Assembly (NCBI GenBank): GCA_964654825.1
Contig: CAZZKG010000007.1
Coordinates: 1-64,000, forward strand
Direction of reading: 5' to 3'
Length of the DNA: 64,000 nt
Source: CAZZKG01 sp964654825
GTDB taxonomy: Bacteria > Gemmatimonadota > CAZMKB01
The position numbers were made by a program, and so were the translations under genes. The first letter of the stretch is position 1. Every line of letters starts with the position of its first letter. This document shows positions 25,220 through 33,479 of the stretch, piece after piece. Under the pieces are notes generated by a model. That model saw nothing but the letters and a program-made list of their open reading frames with translations, made no database searches and was not told where the DNA came from.

Positions 25220-26266
25220 ATGGTTTTCTCGTTTTTCAAATCGAAGAGTTTCCTTTCCTGCGAGATCGCAATGGATCTCGGGACTGCGAATACCCTTGCT
25301 TACATCCGCGGAAGGGGGATCGTGCTCAACGAGCCGTCGGTGGTTACGATAGAAAAGAGTACCAGGAAGGTCATGGCTGTCGGATGTGAAGCGAAGCGGA
25401 TGCTGGGAAAAACACCCGGTGACATCATAGCGATAAGACCCCTGAAGGATGGCGTCATCGCCGACTTCGAGATCACCGAAAAGATGCTGGGTACCTTCAT
25501 CCGGACGGTACTCAAGGACAGGTTTCTGCCGCTGCGGCCCAAACTCGTCATCTGTGTCCCGTCGGGGATCACCGAGGTCGAGAAACGGGCAGTCCGCGAT
25601 TCAGCCGAGTCGGCGGGGGCGAAGGAAGTCTATCTCGTTGCCGAGCCGATGGCCGCTGCCATTGGTGTCGGACTACCGGTCGAAACACCCTGTGGTAACA
25701 TGGTAATCGACATTGGCGGCGGGACCACCGAGATCGCGGTGATCGCGCTCTCCGGTATCGTAAGCAATACATCCATCCGCGAGGGTGGAGATGAAATGGA
25801 TGAGGCGATCATCCAGTTCCTGAGGAAAAACTACAACCTGCTCATCGGTGAACAATCAGCCGAGCAGATCAAGATCAACATCGGGTCGGCCTGTCCCCTC
25901 GGGGAAGAACAGGAAATGGAAGTGAAGGGGAGAGACATCATCACCGGGATTCCCAAGACGGTGACGGTTCATTCCAGTGAGATCAGAGAAGCGATCCAGG
26001 AACCCATCACCTCGATCGTGAATGCTGTGAGAACTGCGCTCGAGAAAACCCCACCGGAACTCGCATCGGATATCGTTGAACGAGGGATCATCATGACGGG
26101 CGGCGGTGCACAGCTTAAAGGGCTCGATGTGTTATTGCAGGAAGAAACCAATCTGACCATACACGTGGATGATGAACCCCTGACCTGTGTGGTCCGAGGC
26201 ACGGGGAAGATTCTGGAAGATCCCGAGAGGTATGCATCGGTGCTGATGGACAGCACGTCGGATTGA
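25220..26266 (+). CDS. mreB: Rod shape-determining protein MreB
   Basis: A 348-aa bacterial actin that forms membrane-bound filaments and directs side-wall synthesis. The actin-family motifs are present: AMDLGTANTLAYIRGRGIVLNEPSVV (phosphate 1), VIDIGGGTTEIAVIAL (phosphate 2) and GIIMTGGGAQLKGLD (adenosine). The N-terminal FSFFKSKSFLS segment would be the membrane-binding helix. AAGGAG precedes the ATG by 6 bases. It is the first gene of mreBCD-mrdA-rodA. Confidence 0.96.
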   Translation: MVFSFFKSKSFLSCEIAMDLGTANTLAYIRGRGIVLNEPSVVTIEKSTRKVMAVGCEAKRMLGKTPGDIIAIRPLKDGVIADFEITEKMLGTFIRTVLKDRFLPLRPKLVICVPSGITEVEKRAVRDSAESAGAKEVYLVAEPMAAAIGVGLPVETPCGNMVIDIGGGTTEIAVIALSGIVSNTSIREGGDEMDEAIIQFLRKNYNLLIGEQSAEQIKINIGSACPLGEEQEMEVKGRDIITGIPKTVTVHSSEIREAIQEPITSIVNAVRTALEKTPPELASDIVERGIIMTGGGAQLKGLDVLLQEETNLTIHVDDEPLTCVVRGTGKILEDPERYASVLMDSTSD

Positions 26267-26288
26267 GGATTGCGCCCGGGGGATACCG

Positions 26289-27161
26289 ATGGCACGCCTT
26301 CTCTCCTTCATCAGATACCACGCTGATATATCAGTATCCGTATTCCTTCTCTTCATCTCCCTGTTGCTGATAGCCCTGCCTTCATCTCTCAAACTGAACT
26401 ACGTAAAACAGCTGAACCGTTTCTTCCTGAGCCCGGCCCAGTTGACGGTATCCTACCTGACATCGATCCAGGATATGAAAGAGGAGATCGCTTCTCTTCG
26501 CTCGACTAACATCAGGCTGACTCTGGATCTGAGCCGATCCGAAAACCTCGTCATGGAGAACCTCAGGCTCAAACATCTCCTCGAATTCACCCAGGAGAAA
26601 GGGGTCGAGTTCCTCCCGTCTCAGGTCATCTCAATCTCCCTCGATGAACCGCTTACCACCGTTCTCCTGGACAAAGGGGCAAAAGACAGTGTCACCGTCT
26701 ACGCGCCCGTGATGACCACCGAAGGACTCGTCGGCAAGATAATTGAAGTCGACACGAGTACGAGCCTTGCCGAACTTTTCACCCATCCGCAATTCCGTGC
26801 GGCGGCAGCGGTTCCGGAAAAGGGTGAGATGGGGATCCTGAGGTCCACAGGGAGTAAGCTGCTTCTGACCGGACTGTCCGTGAACTCGGAAGTGTCCGAG
26901 GGTGACCGGGTTGTGACGAGCGGACTCGGTGGCGTGTACCCCGAGGGTATCCCCATCGGATGGGTCGACTCGGTATTTGAAGATGAAATCGGGATCGAAA
27001 AGGTGGCAGAAGTCCTCCCGTGCGTCTCACTCACAAAACTCTTCGGCGTTGCCATTCTTGTCGATGAATCTTACGTGGACAGTGATCCGACCATGTTGAG
27101 ACGCGCAAAAGGATCACTCATGTGGATGTGGAAAACCGGTCAAAACGTCGGAGACAGGTGA
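26289..27161 (+). CDS. mreC: Rod shape-determining protein MreC
   Basis: A 290-aa protein with one N-terminal membrane helix (about residues 14-35, SVFLLFISLLLIALPSSL), a coiled coil (about 60-100, MKEEIASLRSTNIRLTLDL then ENLRLKHLLEF), and a periplasmic beta-barrel region typical of MreC (LDKGAKDSVTVYAPVMT, GLVGKIIEVD, GDRVVTSGLGGVYPEGIPIGWV). It links the MreB filament with PBP2 and RodA. 22 bp separate it from mreB and 4 bp from mreD. Confidence 0.93.
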   Translation: MARLLSFIRYHADISVSVFLLFISLLLIALPSSLKLNYVKQLNRFFLSPAQLTVSYLTSIQDMKEEIASLRSTNIRLTLDLSRSENLVMENLRLKHLLEFTQEKGVEFLPSQVISISLDEPLTTVLLDKGAKDSVTVYAPVMTTEGLVGKIIEVDTSTSLAELFTHPQFRAAAAVPEKGEMGILRSTGSKLLLTGLSVNSEVSEGDRVVTSGLGGVYPEGIPIGWVDSVFEDEIGIEKVAEVLPCVSLTKLFGVAILVDESYVDSDPTMLRRAKGSLMWMWKTGQNVGDR

Positions 27162-27165
27162 CACC

Positions 27166-27675
27166 ATGCTTTCCCGAAAACTGACTCTTATCATCATAGG
27201 CATCCTGCTGCTGTTACATCTGGTTCTGAGGCCCGGTGTCTCCTACGTCAACGCCAGCTCGGGTCAAATAATTGCTCCCGACTTTATTCTGCTCGCGGTA
27301 ATCTTCGCCGGTCTGGGCAGAGGTGTCCTCTGGGGAGTGGTGATGGGGTTTTTTCTCGGCCTCGCTCAGGACTCTTTTGTCCCCATGTATTTCGGGATAA
27401 ACGCCTTCAGTAAGGTAGTCGCCGGTTTCGTAGCGGGAAGGATCGGCGGGAGAGTGTTTCTGCACACGGGGACGATCGTGTTTCTGCTCATACTGGGACT
27501 GAAATATATGAATGATGCCATTGTCGTGCTGTTCAAATATTTCGACGGTTTCGAGAGCCTGGTTTCACAGTTCGCGATCTATTCGCCCGGTTCTTCTCTC
27601 TACACATCCGTCCTGGGTCTCCTGCTCCTCTATATCACTATTTTCCTGGGAACCGGTTCGAGAGAAGTAAGATAA
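27166..27675 (+). CDS. mreD: Rod shape-determining protein MreD
   Basis: A 169-aa hydrophobic protein with about five predicted membrane helices (LTLIIIGILLLLHLVLRP; APDFILLAVIFAGLG; GVVMGFFLGLAQDSF; FLLILGLKYMNDAIVVL; LGLLLLYITIFLG). The GLAQD and GINAFSKVVAGFVAGRIG motifs are typical of MreD. Its length and position between mreC and mrdA confirm the identity. It is an inner-membrane partner of MreC. Confidence 0.9.
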   Translation: MLSRKLTLIIIGILLLLHLVLRPGVSYVNASSGQIIAPDFILLAVIFAGLGRGVLWGVVMGFFLGLAQDSFVPMYFGINAFSKVVAGFVAGRIGGRVFLHTGTIVFLLILGLKYMNDAIVVLFKYFDGFESLVSQFAIYSPGSSLYTSVLGLLLLYITIFLGTGSREVR

Positions 27676-27691
27676 GAAAGGTGTAGTAACC

Positions 27692-29512
27692 ATGCGAAGA
27701 GGGTATGATCTCAGCGGTATCGATCGAAGATCACGGGTGGCGAACGTGGTTCTCCTTCTCGCATTTTTTTTCCTCCTCTTCATTTTCGTCAGGTTTCAGC
27801 TTGTGCAGAGTGTGGAACTGTCGCTGAAATCCGATGAAAACAGGCTCAGGGTGTTCCCTCTCATGCCGCCGCGGGGAGTGATCGTCGATCGTAGGGGTGA
27901 GATTCTGGCGGACAACAGACCTTTCTACTCAGTCTCCCTGCTGCCGGGACCCAGAGGTCTGATCGAGAGAGAGCTGTCCATCATCGCCATGGTCTTCCCC
28001 GGTGAACGGATGGATGTAGACAAGATCCTCGAACGGAGAAGAGGATCGTCGGTTCATCCCGTCAGGGTTCTCGAGAGGGTGAGTATGGAGGCGCTCGCTG
28101 TTCTCGAAGAGCACAGGGAAATGCTGCCCGGTCTGAAGATCCAGGCTGAGCCTCTGAGGTATTACCCGTATGGAAACGTCTGCTCCCATGTGATCGGGTA
28201 TGTCGGGAGGGCCACGCAGGCGGAAGTAAAGGGATCTGAGTGGGAGGGGATCAAAGTCGATGACTACATCGGTCGGGCTGGAGTAGAGTCCGGATTCGAT
28301 GATAACCTGCGGGGAAAGTGGGGTGCCGCATACATCGAGATCGATGCGATGGGGCGGGAGGTCGGTCCATATGAAGGGAAGGAGATCGACAAACCCGTGC
28401 CCGGCGAGGCCCTCACCCTGACGATCGATACTGACCTGCAGCTCATTGCAGCGGAAGCGTTCCCCGATGACGGAAAGGGTGCCGTCATCTGTCTCAATCC
28501 GAAAAACGGGGAGATCCTGGCCCTGTATTCCAGTCCGACGTTCGATCCCAACGATCTCTCCCGGGGCATCAAGCCCGACGCGTGGGAGGCCATCTCCAGT
28601 GATCCGAAGAGTCCTCTCCTCAACAGAGTTATTCAGGCCGCTTATCCGCCCGGTTCCACATTCAAACCGGTGACTGCTCTCATCGCAATGGAGAAGGGAT
28701 TGTTCAGTCCCACCGCCCCGGAATGCGTCTGTTACGGCGGGATGCATTTCGGAAGGAGAAGATTCAGCTGCTGGAAGGAAATGGGCCACGGTCATATCGA
28801 CTTCATCCAGGGGCTTGCCCAGTCATGCGACGTCTATTTCTACAAACTGGGGATCCGGGTCGGACTCGAAGATCTGACACACGGCGCTCTCGGTCTGGGG
28901 CTGGGAGCAAAGACCGGTGTCGACCTCCCCAATGAAGTGGCGGGATTGATCCCGACGCTCGACTGGTACAACAGGACCTTCGGTCCCTCGAACTGGGGAA
29001 GGGGTGTCATCATGAATCTCTCGATCGGTCAGGGAGAGATCCTCATCACCCCGCTTCAGCTTGCCCGGCTGTATGCCACAATCTGTAACGGGGGGAAGCT
29101 GGTAGTGCCGCACATCGTCAAAACGGGCGATGATTTGACGAGCGGGAGGATCACGCTACCCGATGAAAACAATCTCCAGCTCTTGCTCACGGCTCTCACC
29201 GAAGCGGTAAATGGAGATCACGGAACGGGAGATCTCGCGGCAGTTCGGTCGAGGGATATAACCGTTGCGGGCAAAACGGGGACTTCGGAGAACCCGCATG
29301 GTGAGGATCATGCCCTCTTCGTGGGATATGCGCCGGCGGATAATCCCGAAATACTCTGCGCCGTCATAGTCGAGGAGAGTGGACACGGCGGATCAGTAGC
29401 TGCTCCGATCGTCGGTGAAATTCTGGAATATTATTTTACCAATAAAGTTCCTTCCTCATTCACAGGTAACTCTAATGCCGCTGAAATCCAGAACACTCAG
29501 CTCGACGGCTGA
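27692..29512 (+). CDS. mrdA: Penicillin-binding protein 2 (elongation transpeptidase)
   Basis: A 606-aa class B PBP. One N-terminal membrane anchor (about 19-38, VVLLLAFFFLLFIFVRF), then the pedestal domain (MPPRGVIVDRRGEILADN), and the transpeptidase domain with the active-site motif STFK at Ser322 (PPGSTFKPVTALIAME), SQSCDVYF as the SxN-type box, and KTGTSE near 528. It cross-links side-wall peptidoglycan together with RodA. The C-terminal tail after the domain is short. The next gene, rodA, starts inside its last 38 bp. Confidence 0.94.
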   Translation: MRRGYDLSGIDRRSRVANVVLLLAFFFLLFIFVRFQLVQSVELSLKSDENRLRVFPLMPPRGVIVDRRGEILADNRPFYSVSLLPGPRGLIERELSIIAMVFPGERMDVDKILERRRGSSVHPVRVLERVSMEALAVLEEHREMLPGLKIQAEPLRYYPYGNVCSHVIGYVGRATQAEVKGSEWEGIKVDDYIGRAGVESGFDDNLRGKWGAAYIEIDAMGREVGPYEGKEIDKPVPGEALTLTIDTDLQLIAAEAFPDDGKGAVICLNPKNGEILALYSSPTFDPNDLSRGIKPDAWEAISSDPKSPLLNRVIQAAYPPGSTFKPVTALIAMEKGLFSPTAPECVCYGGMHFGRRRFSCWKEMGHGHIDFIQGLAQSCDVYFYKLGIRVGLEDLTHGALGLGLGAKTGVDLPNEVAGLIPTLDWYNRTFGPSNWGRGVIMNLSIGQGEILITPLQLARLYATICNGGKLVVPHIVKTGDDLTSGRITLPDENNLQLLLTALTEAVNGDHGTGDLAAVRSRDITVAGKTGTSENPHGEDHALFVGYAPADNPEILCAVIVEESGHGGSVAAPIVGEILEYYFTNKVPSSFTGNSNAAEIQNTQLDG

Positions 29513-30710
29513 TTTTGGACCTCTGTTCACCTGCCTGGTGCTCTCGAGTATCGGTGTGCTTCTCATTTATTCTTCCGGCAAACTCGAATTCTCATCCATT
29601 TACGGCGGTCTCTTCAAAAAACAGATTCTCTGGATTCTCGTTGCCAGTGTCGTGTTGTACTTCACGATGAAAGTGAGCACGAAAATACTACACTCGACCT
29701 CCTATCTATTCTATACGATTTCGGTTATTCTTCTCGTCGTCGTGCTCGCTCTCCCTGCTTCCGGACCTCATCGCTGGATTCAGCTGGCAGGTTATCAGTT
29801 ACAGCCATCAGAGGTTGCCAAGCTGTTTACGATCCTCGCACTCGCCCGGTATCTTGGCGGGAAGAGACGTCATCTCGAGCGGCTTGCAGACTTCATAATA
29901 CCGATCCTGATCATGGGAACCCCGGCAATCCTCATCCTGATCGAGCCCGATCTGGGGACCGCTTCGGTCTTCATACCGGTCATGTTCGCCATGCTCTACT
30001 GGGCAGGCGCCAGGCCGCTCTATCTCCTCTTCATCCTCAGCCCCTTATTTAGTCTTGTTGCATCGTCCAACACGATTTTCTTTACCATATTTCTCATCAT
30101 CCTCGTCGTGGTGATACAGATCAGGAAACCGTTTTTTTTCGATGCGGTGATCGTCATCGCGACGAACATCACGGTGGGGCTCTTGTACAAACCTCTCTGG
30201 AACCGGCTTGAACTGTATCAGAAAAAACGGCTCCTTGCATTTCTCGGACTCGAATCTGATCCGCTCGGTATCGACTGGCAGAAGATTCAGTCACAGGTAG
30301 CGATCGGGTCCGGAGGATTCTGGGGGAAGGGTCTGCTCAATGGGACACAGAAGAAACTTGCCTTTCTCCCCGAGCAGCACACCGATTTTATCTTCTCCAT
30401 CGTCGGTGAAGAAATGGGTTTTGTCGGCGTTATTATTGTCCTCCTTCTCTACTACTTCCTGCTGTCCCGTTCGATCCAGATCGCCCGCGCGGCCCCGACG
30501 CCTTTCGCGAGTATCGTTTCCTTCGGTATTGTATCCCTCATTTTCGTCCACGTGTTCGTCAACATTACGATGGTCACCGGCTACCTTCCGATCATCGGTC
30601 TGCCACTGCCTTTTCTGAGTTACGGCGGGTCGTCCCTGCTGATGTTTTTTGCAGCCATTGCCCTCCTGGAGCGGATGAGTATCGAAAAAACCCGGATGTG
30701 GCTGAGGTGA
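29475..30710 (+). CDS. rodA: Rod shape protein RodA (SEDS glycosyltransferase)
   Basis: A 411-aa SEDS-family peptidoglycan polymerase with about ten membrane helices. Motifs include GPHRWIQLAGYQLQPSEVAKL, LIEPDLGTASVFIPVMFAML, the loop FLPEQHTDFIFSIVGEEMGFVG and the end VTGYLPIIGLPLPFLSYGGSSLL. It polymerises glycan strands from lipid II with PBP2. The start is placed at ATG 29475 inside mrdA; the open frame continues back to 29415 but the family N-terminus fits the later ATG. It is the last gene of the operon. Confidence 0.93.
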   Translation: MPLKSRTLSSTADFGPLFTCLVLSSIGVLLIYSSGKLEFSSIYGGLFKKQILWILVASVVLYFTMKVSTKILHSTSYLFYTISVILLVVVLALPASGPHRWIQLAGYQLQPSEVAKLFTILALARYLGGKRRHLERLADFIIPILIMGTPAILILIEPDLGTASVFIPVMFAMLYWAGARPLYLLFILSPLFSLVASSNTIFFTIFLIILVVVIQIRKPFFFDAVIVIATNITVGLLYKPLWNRLELYQKKRLLAFLGLESDPLGIDWQKIQSQVAIGSGGFWGKGLLNGTQKKLAFLPEQHTDFIFSIVGEEMGFVGVIIVLLLYYFLLSRSIQIARAAPTPFASIVSFGIVSLIFVHVFVNITMVTGYLPIIGLPLPFLSYGGSSLLMFFAAIALLERMSIEKTRMWLR

Positions 30711-30853
30711 TTCTCTCTCCCTGCCTCCATCGTGCTGAGAACGGCTCCGGATAAGGGCTCAGAGGGTATTTTCTCCTGTCGTAGGCTTCCTCAGGAGGCG
30801 GCCGAGGCGTCAAAAAGTGCCAAAAAGGGCGTAACTATGTCTAAAATAAAAAC

Positions 30854-30882
30854 TTGACAAATATAACAAAATTTAGTATCAT
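30854..30882 (+). promoter_or_regulatory. Strong sigma-70 promoter with no gene directly downstream
   Basis: TTGACA (30854-30859), 17 bp, TATCAT (30877-30882) in an AT-rich context. Transcription should start near 30889, some 550 bp before the next gene. Confidence 0.7.
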
Positions 30883-30888
30883 TTACCA

Positions 30889-30975
30889 AGTACAACACAA
30901 TATCTTGAGTGTATTTTGTTACACTTCTATCCGAGAGGGTGCTCGGACAGCTCCGGTTTTGCCGGGGTTTCGTTA
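30889..30975 (+). ncRNA. Candidate small RNA
   Basis: Directly after the promoter lie three hairpins in a row: AGTGTA/TACACT (30908-30925), TCCGAG/CTCGGA (30930-30947) and CTCCGG/CCGGGG with one G-U pair (30951-30967). The last is followed by TTTCGTT, a weak terminator-like end. No known RNA family is recognised. The transcript may instead run on to the hairpins at 31.1-31.2 kb. Confidence 0.35.
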
Positions 30976-31090
30976 CCTGATATTTTTACTCAGTGGTCCT
31001 GTTCATCGAGATAAGGTGATGCAGCCAGGTCATCGTATTTAGAATGAGGGTCACTCAGGACAAGGCATCTGTTTACCGGCCCACGTATCA

Positions 31091-31115
31091 TGATGACCCG
31101 ATCGCCGGGTCATCA
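31091..31115. other. Perfect 10-bp hairpin in the rodA-regulator spacer
   Basis: TGATGACCCG (31091-31100), loop ATCGC, CGGGTCATCA (31106-31115). No T-run follows, so it is not a standard terminator. It may be an RNA element or an operator for a dimeric regulator. Confidence 0.6.
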
Positions 31116-31339
31116 GGGGCAGGTGAGATCTGTCAGGATGAAACGGACCGTTTCTGCGAACACGGACGGTTCGTTTCCCGGGGTAAGACGAACCGGTGTG
31201 AGGGGAGGTGATCCTCCCTGAAAATGTGGTACTGTTGTGTACTCCACAGCATGTGGGGCTCCTGATTGTTGAAGTACGAGGTTTTGTGATTTGAAAGGGG
31301 GGAACAAAATTATCTGACTTTGTTGTGTGAAAAATCCGC

Positions 31340-31368
31340 TTGACTATATTCAAAAAAAGTGCTATAAT
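31340..31368 (+). promoter_or_regulatory. Strong promoter of the response-regulator gene
   Basis: TTGACT (31340-31345), 17 bp, consensus TATAAT (31363-31368) with an extended -10 TG one base before it. The start of transcription is near 31375, about 60 bases before the ATG. Confidence 0.75.
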
Positions 31369-31436
31369 CCTTGTAAAATCAAGGATAATCGGGGCAAAAC
31401 GAATCACGCCATAGTATTTCCAGAAGAGGGGTCATA

Positions 31437-32780
31437 ATGAAAAAACGAATCATTGTCGTAGACGATGAGCCGCGAATTTCCAATTCGCTGGAGATGATTC
31501 TGTCTGAAAAAGGATTCGATATCACCAAGGCAACCAGTGGGAAGGAAGCAATCGAATTCATTAACAGAGAAGATTACGATCTTGTCATCGCAGATCTGAT
31601 CCTTCCCGGCATGACCGGTCTCGAGCTCCTCAAAAGTGTGAAAAAATCTCACCCCATGCTTCCTGTTTTTATCGTTACGACCTTCGCCACCATAAACGCG
31701 GCTGTCCTTGCGATGAAAGAAGGGGCCGAAGATTTCGTAACCAAACCAATTCTGGAAAGTGAAATCAAACTCAAAATCGACCGGACGATCGAACGGTATC
31801 AGATGATCCAGGAGCTAGTCCGCCTGAGGAGAGAAGTCAAAGAAAAGCACAGTATCGAAGAGCACGGCTTCACATCCGGTATCATGCACGAGATCTATCG
31901 GAAAATCGAGGATTTCAGTAAAAACGAAAGGCCCGTTTTCCTTATCGGAGATAACGGGACGGGGAAAGAAACAATCGCGAAGAGTATCCATTTCAACAGC
32001 AATAGAAGCCGGAAACCTTTCATCAAAGTGGATGTCAGTATTATCCCTAAAAATATCCAGGTAAGGAAGATTTTCGGTGGTCTTTCCGGTGGCAGGGGTA
32101 TGAGAGAAGTTGTCATACCCGGTGAGGTCGATCTTGCTAATGAAGGCGCCATCTACTTCGAACACATCGAGCAACTGCAGCCGGAGAGCCAGGCACGGCT
32201 CCTCCAACTTATCCGCGAGCGGAAGGTGGACAGGAGTGGTGATGGGACCATAGAGGATGTGATCGACATCAGGATCATCTGTTCTTCAACTGAGGATCTC
32301 AGTCGTCTCATCGAGCAGGGCAAGTTTAATGAAGAGTTGCGGCAGCACCTGCTGCAGTCTCCGATCAAAGTTCCGTCACTGCAGGATAGGAAAGAAGATA
32401 TTCTCCCGCTGGTGAACAACTTCATCAAGAAGTGGAGTGAGATCCACCACAAGCCGGTCAAGAAAATTTCTCAGGAAGCTCTCGAACTCCTCAATGCATA
32501 TCACTGGCCCGGCAACATCAGGGAGGTGGAAAATGTCGTGGAGAGAGCGGTGCTTCTTGCCAAGGGGGATGAGATCCAGCCGGACAACCTGCTGATCAAC
32601 ATCGTGCGGCTTAGGGAACAGGATTCGGGACTCAAGCTCCTCTCTATCGAGGCGATGGAAAAGTCTCATATCAAGCGGGTACTCGAGTATACGAACTGGA
32701 ACAAGACACGGGCTTCCCAGATCCTCGGTATCAACAGGAAGACCCTCCTCGAGAAGAGGAAAAAATATAATCTGAAGTAA
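31437..32780 (+). CDS. NtrC-family response regulator with degenerate AAA+ domain
   Basis: 447 aa. A receiver domain (1-120) has the acidic pair DD at 9-10, phospho-acceptor Asp53 (IADLILPG) and Lys103 (TKP). The AAA+ domain begins near 145 with Walker A GDNGTGKE (171-178). The GAFTGA loop that contacts sigma-54 is missing: the place reads FGGLSGGRGMREVV. Walker B, normally LFLDEI, reads IYFEHI (239-244). The C-terminus is a FIS-type helix-turn-helix (NKTRASQILGINRKTLLEK). It probably binds DNA under phosphorylation control without activating sigma-54 polymerase. No histidine kinase is adjacent. It has its own strong promoter. Confidence 0.88.
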   Translation: MKKRIIVVDDEPRISNSLEMILSEKGFDITKATSGKEAIEFINREDYDLVIADLILPGMTGLELLKSVKKSHPMLPVFIVTTFATINAAVLAMKEGAEDFVTKPILESEIKLKIDRTIERYQMIQELVRLRREVKEKHSIEEHGFTSGIMHEIYRKIEDFSKNERPVFLIGDNGTGKETIAKSIHFNSNRSRKPFIKVDVSIIPKNIQVRKIFGGLSGGRGMREVVIPGEVDLANEGAIYFEHIEQLQPESQARLLQLIRERKVDRSGDGTIEDVIDIRIICSSTEDLSRLIEQGKFNEELRQHLLQSPIKVPSLQDRKEDILPLVNNFIKKWSEIHHKPVKKISQEALELLNAYHWPGNIREVENVVERAVLLAKGDEIQPDNLLINIVRLREQDSGLKLLSIEAMEKSHIKRVLEYTNWNKTRASQILGINRKTLLEKRKKYNLK

Positions 32781-32866
32781 TAGAGCGGAATTTTCCATTC
32801 CCGATTCTTTACTACACAGGTGATGTGCGGAGGGGTAACTATGAAGAGGCATATTTCGCCTTGATT

Positions 32867-32895
32867 TTGAAGGTGATATGTCTCATTTTTATATT
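32867..32895 (+). promoter_or_regulatory. Candidate promoter of ssb
   Basis: TTGAAG (32867-32872), 17 bp, TATATT (32890-32895), about 70 bases before the ssb start. Confidence 0.5.
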
Positions 32896-32965
32896 ATGAA
32901 TGTTTTTTGAGCTGGGGGCTCAGTTGGGAGTGAGGTGAAGGAACCAGAGGAAAGTGAGGGGAACC

Positions 32966-33391
32966 ATGGCTAGCCGCGGACTGAACAAAGTTCAGTTGAT
33001 TGGAAACCTGGGGGCGGATCCTGATTTCCGGACGACTCCATCAGGCACATCGGTGACAACCTTCAGTGTTGCAACCACCGAGATGTGGACCAACAAAGAT
33101 GGTCAACCGGAACAGAAAACCGAGTGGCACAGAATTGTGACCTGGGGTAAGCTCGCCGAGATATCGAGAGACTACCTCAAAAAGGGGAAACAGGTGTACG
33201 TCGAGGGGAGGTTACAGACCCGCTCCTGGGAGGACAGGGACGGCCAGAAACGCTACACCACGGAGATCGTTGCCAATCAGATGCTCATGCTCGGTGGGGC
33301 TCCGCAGGAGGGAGCCGAGGTAAGGGAGGCCGGTCAGCAGACGAGTCCGGTCATACCCGCTCAGTCCGAGGAAGACGAGCTGCCGTTCTGA
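32966..33391 (+). CDS. ssb: Single-stranded DNA-binding protein
   Basis: A 141-aa OB-fold protein. The DNA-binding domain (about 1-108) shows [33 protein letters not shown] and [21 protein letters not shown] short flexible linker ([13 protein letters not shown]) leads to the acidic tip EEDELPF that recruits other replication and repair proteins. The start is ATG 32966 (ASRGLNKV); the upstream in-frame ATG-like codon at 32954 lacks a site of its own. It stands alone rather than with rpsF and rpsR. Confidence 0.94.
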   Translation: MASRGLNKVQLIGNLGADPDFRTTPSGTSVTTFSVATTEMWTNKDGQPEQKTEWHRIVTWGKLAEISRDYLKKGKQVYVEGRLQTRSWEDRDGQKRYTTEIVANQMLMLGGAPQEGAEVREAGQQTSPVIPAQSEEDELPF

Positions 33392-33479
33392 TAATGCGGC
33401 TTCAACCGGCATCAATCACGCAGCCGGATGTCGAGAGCCGTTCACGGATCTCCGCATTACCCCCGGCGGAAAGGGAGCA

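Larger units (their letters stand above)
30711..31436 (+). other. 726-bp intergenic region with two promoters and many hairpins
   Basis: No convincing gene. After rodA there are about 140 bp without clear signals, then a strong promoter (30854-30882), a chain of small hairpins, a perfect 10-bp hairpin at 31091-31115, further inverted repeats at 31141-31176 and 31203-31218, and a second strong promoter (31340-31368) for the response regulator. It could hold one or more small RNAs. Confidence 0.6.

Noticed and set aside
30854..31042. 62-codon ORF in the rodA-regulator spacer
   Set aside because: It begins with the TTG of the -35 box itself and has no coding character.
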